From assembly GCF_000148585.2 (NCBI RefSeq), contig NZ_CP028414.1:735501-799500 (forward strand): a stretch of 64,000 nucleotides of DNA, given 5' to 3'. A program made the translations under genes and the position numbers. Source of the stretch: Streptococcus mitis NCTC 12261. GTDB lineage: Bacteria > Bacillota > Bacilli > Lactobacillales > Streptococcaceae. The notes beneath the pieces were generated by a model. It saw only the letters and a program-made list of their open reading frames with translations, did no database searches and had not been told where the DNA came from. Below are positions 8,340-17,367 of this stretch, piece by piece. Within the stretch, counting starts at the first letter, position 1. Each line of letters begins with the position of its first letter.

Positions 8340-8715
8340 GTTGATTGAACTAGCAATTGAAACCAGCAAGAAAGCCTATGTGCCCTATTCTCACTTTCCT
8401 ATCGGAGCAGTTTTAGTGGCGAAAGATGGTAGCTCTTATACAGGTGTCAATATTGAGAATGCTAGTTATTCTTTGACTAACTGTGGAGAACGTACAGCGA
8501 TTTTTAAAGCAGTTTCTGAAGGCCAAAGAGAATTTTCAGAATTGATTGTCTATGGTCAGACTGAAAAACCAATTTCGCCATGTGGTGCTTGTCGCCAAGT
8601 GATGGCTGAATTTTTTGAACAAGATCTAAAAGTGACCTTAGTCGCAAAAGATAAATCGACGGTCGAGATGACGGTCGGGGAGTTACTTCCATACTCTTTT
8701 ACAGACTTAAACTAG
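8326..8715 (+). CDS. cdd: Cytidine deaminase
   Basis: The enzyme deaminates cytidine and deoxycytidine to uridine forms, feeding the pyrimidine phosphorylase. The 129-residue product is the short tetrameric type. It has the zinc and catalytic motif NCGERTAI and the second zinc motif PCGACRQVM. The start ATG lies inside deoC with a GGAGAATTGGCTG upstream as ribosome-binding site. The lipoprotein gene for nucleoside uptake follows after an 89-nt gap. Confidence 0.97.
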   Translation: MATTELIELAIETSKKAYVPYSHFPIGAVLVAKDGSSYTGVNIENASYSLTNCGERTAIFKAVSEGQREFSELIVYGQTEKPISPCGACRQVMAEFFEQDLKVTLVAKDKSTVEMTVGELLPYSFTDLN

Positions 8716-8804
8716 TCTGAGTCGCTCTCTGAGTGGCACGGTCCTTGTGGCCAACCAATCCATACTTGCAACATCGTTGCACATCTTATTTAGGAGGTTC
8801 AGTA
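8716..8804 (+). promoter_or_regulatory. Hairpin-containing gap between cdd and pnrA
   Basis: Two hairpins are visible: TGGCAC/GTGGCCA (about 8734-8753, one bulge) and a perfect TGCAAC-atc-GTTGCA at 8767-8781. No long T tract follows, so these look more like mRNA-stabilising or processing stems than full terminators. They precede a strong AGGAGG for pnrA. Confidence 0.35.
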
Positions 8805-9857
8805 ATGAACAAGAAACAATGGCTAGGCCTTGGTCTAGTTGCAGTGGCAGCAGTTGGACTTGCTGCATGTGGTAACCGCTCTTCTCGTAACGCAGCTTCA
8901 TCTTCTGACGTGAAGACAAAAGCAGCAATCGTCACTGATACTGGTGGTGTTGATGACAAATCATTCAACCAATCAGCTTGGGAAGGTTTGCAAGACTGGG
9001 GTAAAGAACATAATCTTTCAAAAGATAAAGGTTTCACTTACTTCCAATCAACAAGTGAAGCTGACTATGCTAACAACTTGCAACAAGCGGCTGGAAGTTA
9101 CAACCTAATCTTCGGTGTTGGTTTTGCCCTTCACAATGCGGTTGAAGAAGCAGCAAAAGACCACTCTGATTTGAACTATGTCTTGATTGATGATGTGATT
9201 AAAGATCAAAAGAATGTTGCTAGCGTAACGTTTGCTGATAACGAAGCTGCTTACCTTGCAGGTGTTGCAGCAGCCAAAACAACAAAAACAAAACAAGTTG
9301 GTTTTGTAGGTGGTATTGAGTCTGAAGTTATCTCACGTTTTGCAGCTGGATTTAAAGCTGGTGTTGAGTCAGTAGATCCATCTATCAAAGTACAAGTTGA
9401 CTATGCTGGTTCATTTGGTGATGCTGCTAAAGGTAAAACAATTGCAGCAGCACAATACGCAGCTGGTGCAGACGTTGTTTATCAAGCAGCAGGTGGAACA
9501 GGTGCTGGTGTCTTTGCAGAAGCAAAATCACTCAATGAAAGCCGTTCTGAAAGTGAAAAAGTTTGGGTTATCGGTGTTGATCGTGACCAAGTAGCAGAAG
9601 GTAAGTACACTTCTAAAGATGGCAAAGAATCAAACTTCGTTCTTGTATCTACTTTGAAACAAGTTGGTACAACTGTAAAAGATATTGCTAACAAAGCAGA
9701 AAAAGGTGAATTCCCTGGCGGTCAAGTGATCGTTTACTCATTGAAAGATAAAGGGGTTGACTTGGCAGTAACAAACCTTTCAGAAGAAGGTAAAAAAGCT
9801 GTCGAAGATGCTAAAGCTAAAATCCTTGATGGAAGCGTAAAAGTTCCTGAAAAATAA
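8805..9857 (+). CDS. pnrA: Nucleoside-binding lipoprotein of the BMP/PnrA family
   Basis: The surface substrate-binding protein of the nucleoside ABC transporter. The 350-residue precursor has a lipoprotein signal, MNKKQWLGLG then VGLAAC, with lipidation at Cys of LAAC around residue 24. The mature part has the BMP-family landmarks AAIVTDTGGVDDKSFNQSAW and GDAAKGK. The ATG at 8805 follows TTAGGAGG. The longer in-frame start at 8733 would put extra residues before the signal peptide. The genes for its ATPase and two permeases follow, separated by three hairpins that probably set a higher level of binding protein. Confidence 0.93.
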   Translation: MNKKQWLGLGLVAVAAVGLAACGNRSSRNAASSSDVKTKAAIVTDTGGVDDKSFNQSAWEGLQDWGKEHNLSKDKGFTYFQSTSEADYANNLQQAAGSYNLIFGVGFALHNAVEEAAKDHSDLNYVLIDDVIKDQKNVASVTFADNEAAYLAGVAAAKTTKTKQVGFVGGIESEVISRFAAGFKAGVESVDPSIKVQVDYAGSFGDAAKGKTIAAAQYAAGADVVYQAAGGTGAGVFAEAKSLNESRSESEKVWVIGVDRDQVAEGKYTSKDGKESNFVLVSTLKQVGTTVKDIANKAEKGEFPGGQVIVYSLKDKGVDLAVTNLSEEGKKAVEDAKAKILDGSVKVPEK

Positions 9858-9879
9858 TGGATGGAAGTCATTTCTTAGG

Positions 9880-9902
9880 AAGCGGCCCTCGGCCGCTTTT
9901 TT
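9880..9902 (+). terminator. Strong hairpin with T run after pnrA
   Basis: AAGCGGCC-ctc-GGCCGCTT followed by six T. It probably causes partial termination between the binding-protein gene and nupABC. Confidence 0.8.
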
Positions 9903-9908
9903 AAGAGT

Positions 9909-9966
9909 TGAGACAAAGTCATTTTGTCTCAGTAAAGCTTGCTACTAGATAAACTAGCAAGTTTTA
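9909..9966 (+). promoter_or_regulatory. Two further hairpins between pnrA and nupA
   Basis: A perfect 9-bp stem TGAGACAAA/TTTGTCTCA (9909-9931) is followed by CTTGCTA/TAGCAAG (9938-9961) and TTTTATT. Together with the terminator at 9880 this makes three consecutive stem-loops in 90 nt. Confidence 0.5.
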
Positions 9967-10000
9967 TTGAAATAAAATAAGACTCTGAAAGGAAGAGCAC

Positions 10001-11536
10001 ATGGCACAAGAAAATGTCATTGAGATGCGTGATATTACCAAGGTGTTTGGTGAATTTGTTGCCAACGACAAAATCAACCTGCACCTACGAAAAGGTGAAA
10101 TTCATGCACTTTTAGGAGAAAATGGGGCTGGAAAGTCCACGCTAATGAACATGTTAGCAGGGCTTCTTGAACCAACCAGTGGTGAAATTGTGGTCAACGG
10201 TCAAGTTGTCAACCTCGACTCACCATCTAAAGCAGCTAGCTTGGGAATCGGAATGGTTCACCAGCACTTTATGTTGGTAGAAGCCTTCACAGTGGCTGAA
10301 AACATCATTTTAGGTAGTGAATTGACTAAAAATGGTGTGCTAGATATCACTGGAGCTAGCAAAGAAATCAAGGCTCTTTCTGAACGTTACGGCTTAGCTG
10401 TTGATCCTTCTGCTAAGGTGGCTGATATCTCAGTTGGAGCCCAACAACGTGTAGAAATTTTAAAAACCCTTTATCGGGGAGCTGATATCCTTATCTTTGA
10501 CGAACCAACGGCTGTCTTGACTCCATCAGAAATTGATGAGTTAATGGCTATTATGAAAAATCTTGTCAAAGAAGGGAAATCAATTATCTTGATTACCCAC
10601 AAGTTGGATGAGATTCGTGCAGTTTCTGACCGCGTTACAGTTATTCGTCGTGGGAAATCAATTGAAACCGTCGAAATTGCAGGAGCTACCAATGCTGATT
10701 TGGCAGAAATGATGGTAGGTCGTTCTGTTTCCTTTAAAACAGAGAAGCAAGCTTCTCAACCAAAAGAAGTGGTCTTGTCAATCAAAGATTTGGTGGTCAA
10801 TGAAAACCGCGGTGTTCCAGCTGTTAAAAATCTGTCCTTAGATGTTCGTGCTGGAGAGATTGTTGGGATTGCGGGGATTGATGGAAATGGTCAGTCTGAA
10901 CTCATTCAAGCCATTACAGGTCTTCGCAAGGTTGAATCTGGTAGCATTGAGCTAAAAGGAGATTCAATTGTAGGCTTGCACCCACGACAAATTACAGAGT
11001 TGAGTGTTGGGCACGTTCCAGAAGACCGTCACCGTGATGGCTTGATTTTGGAAATGATGATTTCTGAAAATATTGCCCTTCAAACCTACTACAAAGAACC
11101 ACATAGTAAAAATGGAATTTTGAACTATTCAAATATTACTTCTTATGCTAAAAAGTTAATGGAAGAGTTTGATGTTCGCGCTGCCAGTGAATTTGTTCCT
11201 GCAGCTGCACTCTCAGGAGGAAATCAACAAAAAGCAATTATTGCTCGTGAAATTGATCGAGATCCTGATCTCCTTATCGTCAGCCAACCAACTCGTGGTT
11301 TGGATGTCGGTGCCATTGAATATATCCACAAACGCTTGATTGAAGAGCGTGATAACGGGAAGGCTGTCCTTGTTGTCAGCTTTGAATTGGATGAGATTTT
11401 AAACGTTTCAGACCGTATTGCCGTTATCCACGATGGTAAGATTCAAGGTATTGTATCACCAGAAACAACCAATAAACAAGAACTTGGTGTCTTGATGGCT
11501 GGTGGAAACTTGGGAAAGGAGAAGAGTGATGTCTAA
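10001..11536 (+). CDS. nupA: Nucleoside ABC transporter ATPase with two ABC domains
   Basis: The cytoplasmic ATPase that powers nucleoside import with the lipoprotein PnrA and permeases NupB and NupC. The 511-residue product has two ABC domains, as in sugar and nucleoside importers. Domain 1 has Walker A GENGAGKST and signature region SVGAQQRVEI. Domain 2 has a degenerate Walker A GIDGNGQSE but an intact signature LSGGNQQKAI. GGAAGAG precedes the ATG. The 3' end overlaps nupB by 8 nt. One normal and one degenerate site is usual for this subfamily. Confidence 0.94.
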   Translation: MAQENVIEMRDITKVFGEFVANDKINLHLRKGEIHALLGENGAGKSTLMNMLAGLLEPTSGEIVVNGQVVNLDSPSKAASLGIGMVHQHFMLVEAFTVAENIILGSELTKNGVLDITGASKEIKALSERYGLAVDPSAKVADISVGAQQRVEILKTLYRGADILIFDEPTAVLTPSEIDELMAIMKNLVKEGKSIILITHKLDEIRAVSDRVTVIRRGKSIETVEIAGATNADLAEMMVGRSVSFKTEKQASQPKEVVLSIKDLVVNENRGVPAVKNLSLDVRAGEIVGIAGIDGNGQSELIQAITGLRKVESGSIELKGDSIVGLHPRQITELSVGHVPEDRHRDGLILEMMISENIALQTYYKEPHSKNGILNYSNITSYAKKLMEEFDVRAASEFVPAAALSGGNQQKAIIAREIDRDPDLLIVSQPTRGLDVGAIEYIHKRLIEERDNGKAVLVVSFELDEILNVSDRIAVIHDGKIQGIVSPETTNKQELGVLMAGGNLGKEKSDV

Positions 11537-12587
11537 AAAATTACAACAAATTTCGGTTCCCTTGATTTCTGTATTCCTAGGAATTTTACTCGGAGCCATT
11601 GTCATGTGGATCTTTGGTTATGATGCTATTTGGGGCTATGAAGAATTGTTCTATACAGCCTTTGGTAGCCTGCGTGGAATTGGAGAAATCTTCCGTGCTA
11701 TGGGGCCATTGGTCTTGATTGGTCTTGGTTTTGCCGTTGCCAGTCGAGCAGGTTTCTTTAACGTCGGGCTTCCTGGTCAGGCTTTGGCGGGTTGGATTCT
11801 CAGTGGTTGGTTTGCCCTGTCGCATCCAGATATGCCGCGTCCCTTGATGATTCTAGCAACCATCGCGATTGCCTTGATTGCTGGTGGAATTGTCGGCGCG
11901 ATTCCGGGTATTCTGAGAGCCTATCTAGGGACGTCAGAGGTCATTGTGACCATCATGATGAACTACATTGTATTGTATGTAGGAAATGCCTTTATCCATG
12001 CCTTCCCTAAAGACTTTATGCAAAGTACAGATTCGACCATTCGTGTTGGGGCTAATGCAACCTATCAGACACCTTGGTTGTCTGAGTTGACTGGTAATTC
12101 GCGGATGAATATTGGTATTTTCTTTGCCATCATTGCCGTTGCAGTTATTTGGTTCATGCTCAAGAAAACAACTCTTGGTTTTGAAATCCGTGCGGTTGGT
12201 CTGAATCCACATGCTTCAGAATATGCTGGTATTTCTGCAAAAAGAACGATTATCCTCTCAATGATTATCTCAGGTGCCTTGGCAGGTCTTGGTGGAGCTG
12301 TTGAAGGTCTGGGAACCTTCCAGAACGTTTATGTTCAGGGGGCGTCATTAGCTGTCGGATTTAACGGAATGGCGGTTAGTCTGCTTGCGGCCAACTCACC
12401 AATTGGTATTCTATTTGCAGCCTTCTTATTTGGTGTTCTCCAAGTTGGAGCCCCTGGTATGAATGCGGCGCAGGTACCGTCTGAGCTTGTCAGCATTGTA
12501 ACAGCGTCTATTATCTTCTTTGTCAGTGTTCATTACCTTATCGAACGCTTTGTCAAACCGAAAAAACAAGTTAAAGGAGGTAAGTAA
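11529..12587 (+). CDS. nupB: Nucleoside ABC transporter permease 1
   Basis: A 352-residue membrane permease of the BPD_transp_2 (RbsC/YufP-like) family with about ten hydrophobic segments, forming the channel with NupC. Characteristic stretches include GLGFAVASRAGFFNVGLPGQ and FEIRAVGLNPHASEYAGI, the loop that contacts the ATPase. I chose ATG 11529 (MSKKLQQISVP) because GGAGAAGAG lies just before it. The in-frame ATG at 11502 lies deep in nupA and lacks such a site. Confidence 0.93.
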   Translation: MSKKLQQISVPLISVFLGILLGAIVMWIFGYDAIWGYEELFYTAFGSLRGIGEIFRAMGPLVLIGLGFAVASRAGFFNVGLPGQALAGWILSGWFALSHPDMPRPLMILATIAIALIAGGIVGAIPGILRAYLGTSEVIVTIMMNYIVLYVGNAFIHAFPKDFMQSTDSTIRVGANATYQTPWLSELTGNSRMNIGIFFAIIAVAVIWFMLKKTTLGFEIRAVGLNPHASEYAGISAKRTIILSMIISGALAGLGGAVEGLGTFQNVYVQGASLAVGFNGMAVSLLAANSPIGILFAAFLFGVLQVGAPGMNAAQVPSELVSIVTASIIFFVSVHYLIERFVKPKKQVKGGK

Positions 12588-12589
12588 AG

Positions 12590-13546
12590 ATGTCTATTAC
12601 AACATTGCTCACCCTCTTGGTATCTTCTATGCTGATTTACTCAGCACCCCTCATCTTTACAAGTATAGGTGGTGTTTTCTCTGAACGTGGTGGTGTGGTA
12701 AACGTCGGTCTTGAAGGAATTATGGTTATGGGTGCCTTTTCTGGAGTTGTCTTTAACCTTGAATTTGCAGAACAATTTGGAGCAGCAACTCCTTGGTTAT
12801 CCTTGCTAGTTGCAGGATTGGTTGGTGGTGTCTTCTCTATCATACACGCAGCAGCGACGGTTCATTTCCGTGCAGACCATGTTGTCAGCGGTACGGTATT
12901 GAACTTGATGGCCCCAGCCTTGGCTGTTTTCTTGGTGAAAGTACTTTATAACAAAGGACAAACCGACAACCTAAGTCAGACTTTTGGACGCTTTGATTTC
13001 CCATTCTTGGCAAATATCCCAGTGATTGGTGATATCTTCTTCAAGTCAACTAGTCTACTTGGTTATCTGGCCATTGCCTTCTCTTTCCTTGCTTGGTTTA
13101 TCCTCTTCAAGACTCGATTTGGTCTTCGTCTCCGCTCTGTCGGTGAACATCCTCAAGCAGCAGATACTTTGGGAATCAATGTCTACAAAATGAGATATTT
13201 AGGGGTTATTATTTCAGGTTTCCTAGGTGGAATTGGCGGAGCGATTTATGCTCAATCCATCTCAGTTAACTTCTCAGTGACAACTATTGTTGGACCTGGA
13301 TTTATCGCTCTTGCTGCGATGATTTTCGGAAAATGGAATCCAATCGGAGCCATGCTTTCTAGTTTATTCTTTGGGCTTTCACAAAGTTTGGCTGTTATCG
13401 GTTCTCAATTGCCGTTCCTACAAGGAGTGCCTGCGGTTTATCTTCAAATCGCACCTTATGTTTTGACAATTCTTGTCTTGGCAGCCTTCTTTGGAAAAGC
13501 AGTCGCACCAAAAGCAGATGGTATCAACTATATCAAATCAAAATAA
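12590..13546 (+). CDS. nupC: Nucleoside ABC transporter permease 2
   Basis: The second 318-residue permease, YufQ-like, with eight or more hydrophobic segments. It has SERGGVVNVGLEGIMVMGAF near the N-terminus and the coupling-type loop RLRSVGEHPQAADTLGI. It starts 2 nt after nupB with AAAGGAGG upstream and ends in a strong bidirectional terminator, closing the nucleoside uptake operon. Confidence 0.93.
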   Translation: MSITTLLTLLVSSMLIYSAPLIFTSIGGVFSERGGVVNVGLEGIMVMGAFSGVVFNLEFAEQFGAATPWLSLLVAGLVGGVFSIIHAAATVHFRADHVVSGTVLNLMAPALAVFLVKVLYNKGQTDNLSQTFGRFDFPFLANIPVIGDIFFKSTSLLGYLAIAFSFLAWFILFKTRFGLRLRSVGEHPQAADTLGINVYKMRYLGVIISGFLGGIGGAIYAQSISVNFSVTTIVGPGFIALAAMIFGKWNPIGAMLSSLFFGLSQSLAVIGSQLPFLQGVPAVYLQIAPYVLTILVLAAFFGKAVAPKADGINYIKSK

Positions 13547-13556
13547 GCATACAAAA

Positions 13557-13590
13557 AACGTCAGTTCAGAATGAACTGGCGTTTTATTTT
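13557..13590. terminator. Bidirectional terminator between nupC and plsY
   Basis: ACGTCAGTTC and GAACTGGCGT form a 10-bp stem with one G-U pair. It has a T run downstream on the plus strand and an A run upstream, so it can also end plsY transcription. Confidence 0.85.
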
Positions 13591-14225
13591 TTAGGATGTT
13601 GATTGGTTAGGTTCAATCCCCAAGGGACTAAATTTTCAGTCTTGTTTTTGATACGAGCGACATTATCCTTATGACGAATGATAATCAAACTAGCAAGTGC
13701 TAGGATAATAGCAATGAAGAGAGGGTCATAGTGACTCAAGATAAAACCAAAAAGTGGAAAGAGTAAAACTCCAATGACAGCCGCGATAGATGCTGTGACA
13801 CTAGATAGTGAAATCATACTACCAAGATAGAGGGTTCCAAAGAAAACAACTGCAAGGTAGAGACAGAAGACAGGTGCAAATCCGAAAACCACTCCAGCAC
13901 TGGTTGCGACAGCCTTGCCTCCCTTAAATCCTGCAAAGATAGGGAAGGTATGTCCAATGACAGCCAAAAGTCCAAAGATGAGAGGCGAAACTCCTTGAAG
14001 ATGAAACATAATCGGAAGCAGTGTTGCTAGGGTTCCTTTGAAAAAGTCAATCACAAAGGTTGCCATACCAGCTTTCTTGCCTAAAATGCGGAAGGTATTG
14101 GTCGTTCCAGTGTTACCAGAACCATGCTCGCGCAGATTGATTTGAAAGAATACTTGTCCAATCCAGAGACCAGACGGAATCGAACCCAGCAGATAAGCTA
14201 GGATTAATAAAACTATTGTAATCAT
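13584..14225 (-). CDS. plsY: Acyl-phosphate glycerol-3-phosphate acyltransferase
   Basis: The membrane enzyme that acylates glycerol-3-phosphate from acyl-phosphate, the first step of phospholipid synthesis. The 213-residue protein has about five hydrophobic helices. The conserved motifs are [11 protein letters not shown] near the N-terminus, [15 protein letters not shown] for glycerol phosphate binding, and [12 protein letters not shown]. It is divergent from parE with about 135 nt between the starts, and its 3' end sits in the shared terminator. Confidence 0.96.
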   Translation of the reverse strand: MITIVLLILAYLLGSIPSGLWIGQVFFQINLREHGSGNTGTTNTFRILGKKAGMATFVIDFFKGTLATLLPIMFHLQGVSPLIFGLLAVIGHTFPIFAGFKGGKAVATSAGVVFGFAPVFCLYLAVVFFGTLYLGSMISLSSVTASIAAVIGVLLFPLFGFILSHYDPLFIAIILALASLIIIRHKDNVARIKNKTENLVPWGLNLTNQHPKK

Positions 14226-14302
14226 ACTCCTATTATATCATGAAATGGAGAAGAAAGGCAGAGAATCTCTTCTGAAATTGTCACACCGGAGAAAGAAAAA
14301 TT

Positions 14303-14331
14303 TTGCAAAATCCTTGGAAAACCTGTAGAAT
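14303..14331 (+). promoter_or_regulatory. parE promoter
   Basis: TTGCAA (14303-14308) and TAGAAT (14326-14331) with a 17-nt spacer, about 30 nt before the parE GTG start. Confidence 0.55.
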
Positions 14332-14360
14332 AGTAAAGATGAACGAATAGGAGGTTCCTT

Positions 14361-16304
14361 GTGTCAAAAAAGGAAATCAATATTAACAATTATAATGATG
14401 ATGCCATTCAGGTGCTAGAAGGGTTGGATGCGGTCCGAAAACGTCCAGGGATGTATATCGGATCGACCGATGGCGCTGGGCTCCACCACCTAGTCTGGGA
14501 AATCGTCGATAATGCTGTCGATGAAGCCTTGTCTGGATTTGGTGACCGTATTGATGTGACCATTAATAAAGACGGCAGTTTAACGGTTCAAGACCACGGA
14601 CGTGGGATGCCGACTGGAATGCACGCTATGGGAATCCCAACAGTTGAGGTTATCTTTACCATTCTTCACGCCGGAGGGAAATTCGGTCAGGGTGGCTACA
14701 AGACATCTGGTGGTCTCCACGGGGTGGGTTCTTCCGTTGTTAACGCTCTTTCAAGTTGGCTAGAAGTTGAAATCACTCGCGATGGTGCAATCTACAAGCA
14801 ACGTTTTGAAAATGGTGGAAAACCTGTCACGACTCTGAAGAAAATCGGTACAGCACCCAAGTCTAAAACAGGTACCAAGGTTACTTTTATGCCTGATGCG
14901 ACGATCTTCTCTACGACAGATTTCAAGTACAATACCATCTCAGAGCGTCTTAATGAATCAGCCTTTCTCTTGAAAAATGTGACCTTGTCCTTGACGGACG
15001 AGCGAACAGATGAAGCGATCGAGTTTCACTATGAAAATGGGGTGCAGGACTTTGTTTCTTATCTTAACGAAGACAAGGAGACCTTAACGCCAGTTCTTTA
15101 CTTTGAAGGAGAAGATAATGGTTTCCAAGTGGAAGTGGCTCTCCAGTACAATGATGGATTTTCAGATAACATTCTATCCTTTGTTAATAACGTTCGTACT
15201 AAAGACGGTGGAACGCATGAGACAGGACTCAAGTCTGCTATCACTAAGGTCATGAATGACTATGCGCGTAAGACAGGTCTTCTCAAGGAAAAAGATAAAA
15301 ACCTTGAAGGGTCAGACTATCGTGAGGGACTAGCGGCCGTTCTTTCTATCTTGGTTCCAGAAGAACACCTCCAGTTTGAAGGCCAGACCAAGGACAAACT
15401 AGGAAGTCCACTTGCTCGTCCGGTTGTGGATGGCATTGTGGCGGATAAGTTGACCTTCTTCCTTATGGAAAATGGGGAATTGGCTTCTAATCTCATTCGC
15501 AAGGCTATCAAGGCCCGTGACGCTCGTGAAGCGGCACGTAAGGCGCGTGATGAGAGCCGAAATGGTAAGAAAAATAAAAAAGACAAGGGCCTGTTGTCAG
15601 GGAAATTAACACCTGCCCAGTCCAAGAATCCAGCTAAGAATGAACTCTATCTAGTCGAGGGGGATTCTGCCGGTGGTTCTGCCAAGCAAGGTCGTGACCG
15701 CAAGTTCCAAGCTATCTTGCCTCTTCGTGGTAAGGTTATCAACACAGCCAAGGCCAAGATGGCGGATATCCTTAAAAATGAGGAAATCAACACCATGATT
15801 TATACCATTGGTGCGGGTGTCGGAGCAGACTTCTCCCTTGAAGATGCCAACTATGACAAGATCATTATCATGACCGATGCGGATACAGACGGTGCCCACA
15901 TTCAGACTTTACTCTTGACATTTTTCTACCGCTACATGCGTCCGCTAGTTGAGGCGGGACATGTCTATATTGCCCTTCCGCCTCTTTACAAGATGTCCAA
16001 AGGAAAAGGCAAGAAAGAAGAAGTGGCCTACGCTTGGACAGACGGAGAACTTGAAGAACTCCGCAAGCAGCTCGGTAAAGGCGCTACCCTCCAACGCTAT
16101 AAAGGGCTTGGTGAGATGAATGCGGACCAGCTCTGGGAAACAACCATGAATCCAGAAACCCGTACCCTTATCCGTGTCACCATTGAAGATCTGGCTCGCG
16201 CCGAACGTCGCGTCAATGTCCTTATGGGAGACAAGGTCGAACCACGACGTAAGTGGATTGAAGATAATGTCAAGTTTACGCTGGAAGAAGCGACAGTATT
16301 TTAA
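14361..16304 (+). CDS. parE: DNA topoisomerase IV subunit B
   Basis: The ATPase subunit of topoisomerase IV, which decatenates chromosomes with ParC. The 647-residue protein has GHKL ATP-binding motifs (NAVDEALSGFGD, DHGRGMPTGMH, GGLHGVGSSVVNALS). Its C-terminal TOPRIM has VEGDSAGGSAKQGRDR, the PLRGK motif of the quinolone region, and DADTDGAH. The GTG start follows GGAGG at normal spacing. It is separated from parC by an ANT(6)-like gene and a long structured leader, not the short spacer expected for a tight parE-parC operon. Confidence 0.97.
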   Translation: MSKKEININNYNDDAIQVLEGLDAVRKRPGMYIGSTDGAGLHHLVWEIVDNAVDEALSGFGDRIDVTINKDGSLTVQDHGRGMPTGMHAMGIPTVEVIFTILHAGGKFGQGGYKTSGGLHGVGSSVVNALSSWLEVEITRDGAIYKQRFENGGKPVTTLKKIGTAPKSKTGTKVTFMPDATIFSTTDFKYNTISERLNESAFLLKNVTLSLTDERTDEAIEFHYENGVQDFVSYLNEDKETLTPVLYFEGEDNGFQVEVALQYNDGFSDNILSFVNNVRTKDGGTHETGLKSAITKVMNDYARKTGLLKEKDKNLEGSDYREGLAAVLSILVPEEHLQFEGQTKDKLGSPLARPVVDGIVADKLTFFLMENGELASNLIRKAIKARDAREAARKARDESRNGKKNKKDKGLLSGKLTPAQSKNPAKNELYLVEGDSAGGSAKQGRDRKFQAILPLRGKVINTAKAKMADILKNEEINTMIYTIGAGVGADFSLEDANYDKIIIMTDADTDGAHIQTLLLTFFYRYMRPLVEAGHVYIALPPLYKMSKGKGKKEEVAYAWTDGELEELRKQLGKGATLQRYKGLGEMNADQLWETTMNPETRTLIRVTIEDLARAERRVNVLMGDKVEPRRKWIEDNVKFTLEEATVF

Positions 16305-16331
16305 GTTAGTTTTTAATGAATGGGTATAAAC

Positions 16332-17150
16332 ATGAGAACTGAAACAGAAATGCTCGATGTAGTTTTAAAGACTGCTGAAACCTTACAAGTCACGGCTGTC
16401 GCCATGTCTGGTTCACGGACTGATACAAAAGCCTCAAAAGATGAATTTCAAGACTATGACGTAGTCTATGTTGTAGAGAATCTGGACGAGCTGATTACAG
16501 ATTTATCTTGGTTGGACCAGTTTGGCAAACGCATTATCGAGCAAGAAGTTGGTCTTGGTCAACGTCGTCTATACCTCATGCTCTTTGAAGATGGAAATCG
16601 AATTGATCTAACCCTCTGTCCAAAACAACAAATTCAAGAGTGGGTGGATAGTGAGGCCGGATTTACTGTTTTAGAAGATCCAGAGCATTTATTTGAACCC
16701 TATTCACCAAATATAGAGCGTTACTGGACGAATCCAGCTAGTCAGACAGATTTTGAAAAAGCCTGCAATGAGTTCTGGTGGGTGTCGGCCTACGTTGTCA
16801 AAGGGATTTGTCGGAATCAGCTCATCTACGCGACCGATCATCTCTATGGCATTTGTCAACAAGAACTCCTGAAAATCTTGGCTTGGCAGGTAGCAAGTGC
16901 TAGGGGAAGAGTCGAAATCGGCAAGAACTGCAAGTATCTCTTTAACCATTTGCCAGTTGAAAAAGAGAAGGAGCTATCTAATCTTCTTGATTTTTCCAGT
17001 TTAGACAAAATCACTCAGTCTCTATTTGATACGATGCAACTTTTCCACCAAGAGGCTCAGTCCCTTGCTCAAAAGATGGGTTTTGACTACGATAAAGAAG
17101 TAGCTGAGGAGATGATTCAATACGCTGAGGAGAGACTTCTTAATTGCTGA
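16332..17150 (+). CDS. ANT(6)-like aminoglycoside 6-adenylyltransferase
   Basis: A 272-residue member of the streptomycin 6-adenylyltransferase family (AadE/AadK type). Family landmarks visible are SGSRT, DEFQDYDVVY carrying the metal-binding Asp pair, RLYLMLFEDGNRIDLTL, CNEFWWVSAYVVKGICR and GKNCKYL near the C-terminus. Transfer of AMP to streptomycin is known for the family. Whether this chromosomal copy confers resistance is not shown. I use ATG 16332 (MRTETEML), which matches the family N-terminus. ATG 16320 would add four residues, and neither has a clear ribosome-binding site. Position between parE and parC is a trait I recall for S. mitis/S. oralis. Confidence 0.85.
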   Translation: MRTETEMLDVVLKTAETLQVTAVAMSGSRTDTKASKDEFQDYDVVYVVENLDELITDLSWLDQFGKRIIEQEVGLGQRRLYLMLFEDGNRIDLTLCPKQQIQEWVDSEAGFTVLEDPEHLFEPYSPNIERYWTNPASQTDFEKACNEFWWVSAYVVKGICRNQLIYATDHLYGICQQELLKILAWQVASARGRVEIGKNCKYLFNHLPVEKEKELSNLLDFSSLDKITQSLFDTMQLFHQEAQSLAQKMGFDYDKEVAEEMIQYAEERLLNC

Positions 17151-17219
17151 CTAATTTAAAAGATTAAACTACAGAAAGGATTGTTTGGTTCCTTAAGGTA
17201 ACTGAACATGGGACTAATT

Positions 17220-17367
17220 CCCGTAAAATATCTTTTACTGCATAAAAACCTACTCTACATTCTTTGAAAGGAGTTGAACACGCCCTAAATGCTGGGTGAA
17301 AAAGATAAATTCTCTTGTGAGCTTGCTTACTTCAATAATTTTCTATTTTCACTTGGTATTTTACGGG
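17220..17367 (+). promoter_or_regulatory. Long-range 13-bp helix enclosing the parC leader
   Basis: CCCGTAAAATATC (17220-17232) can pair with GGTATTTTACGGG (17355-17367): 13 bp with a single G-U pair. The helix encloses the element at 17266 and its 3' arm ends 13 nt before the parC ATG. I found no equally good partner for the matching arm of the deoD copy. Confidence 0.55.
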
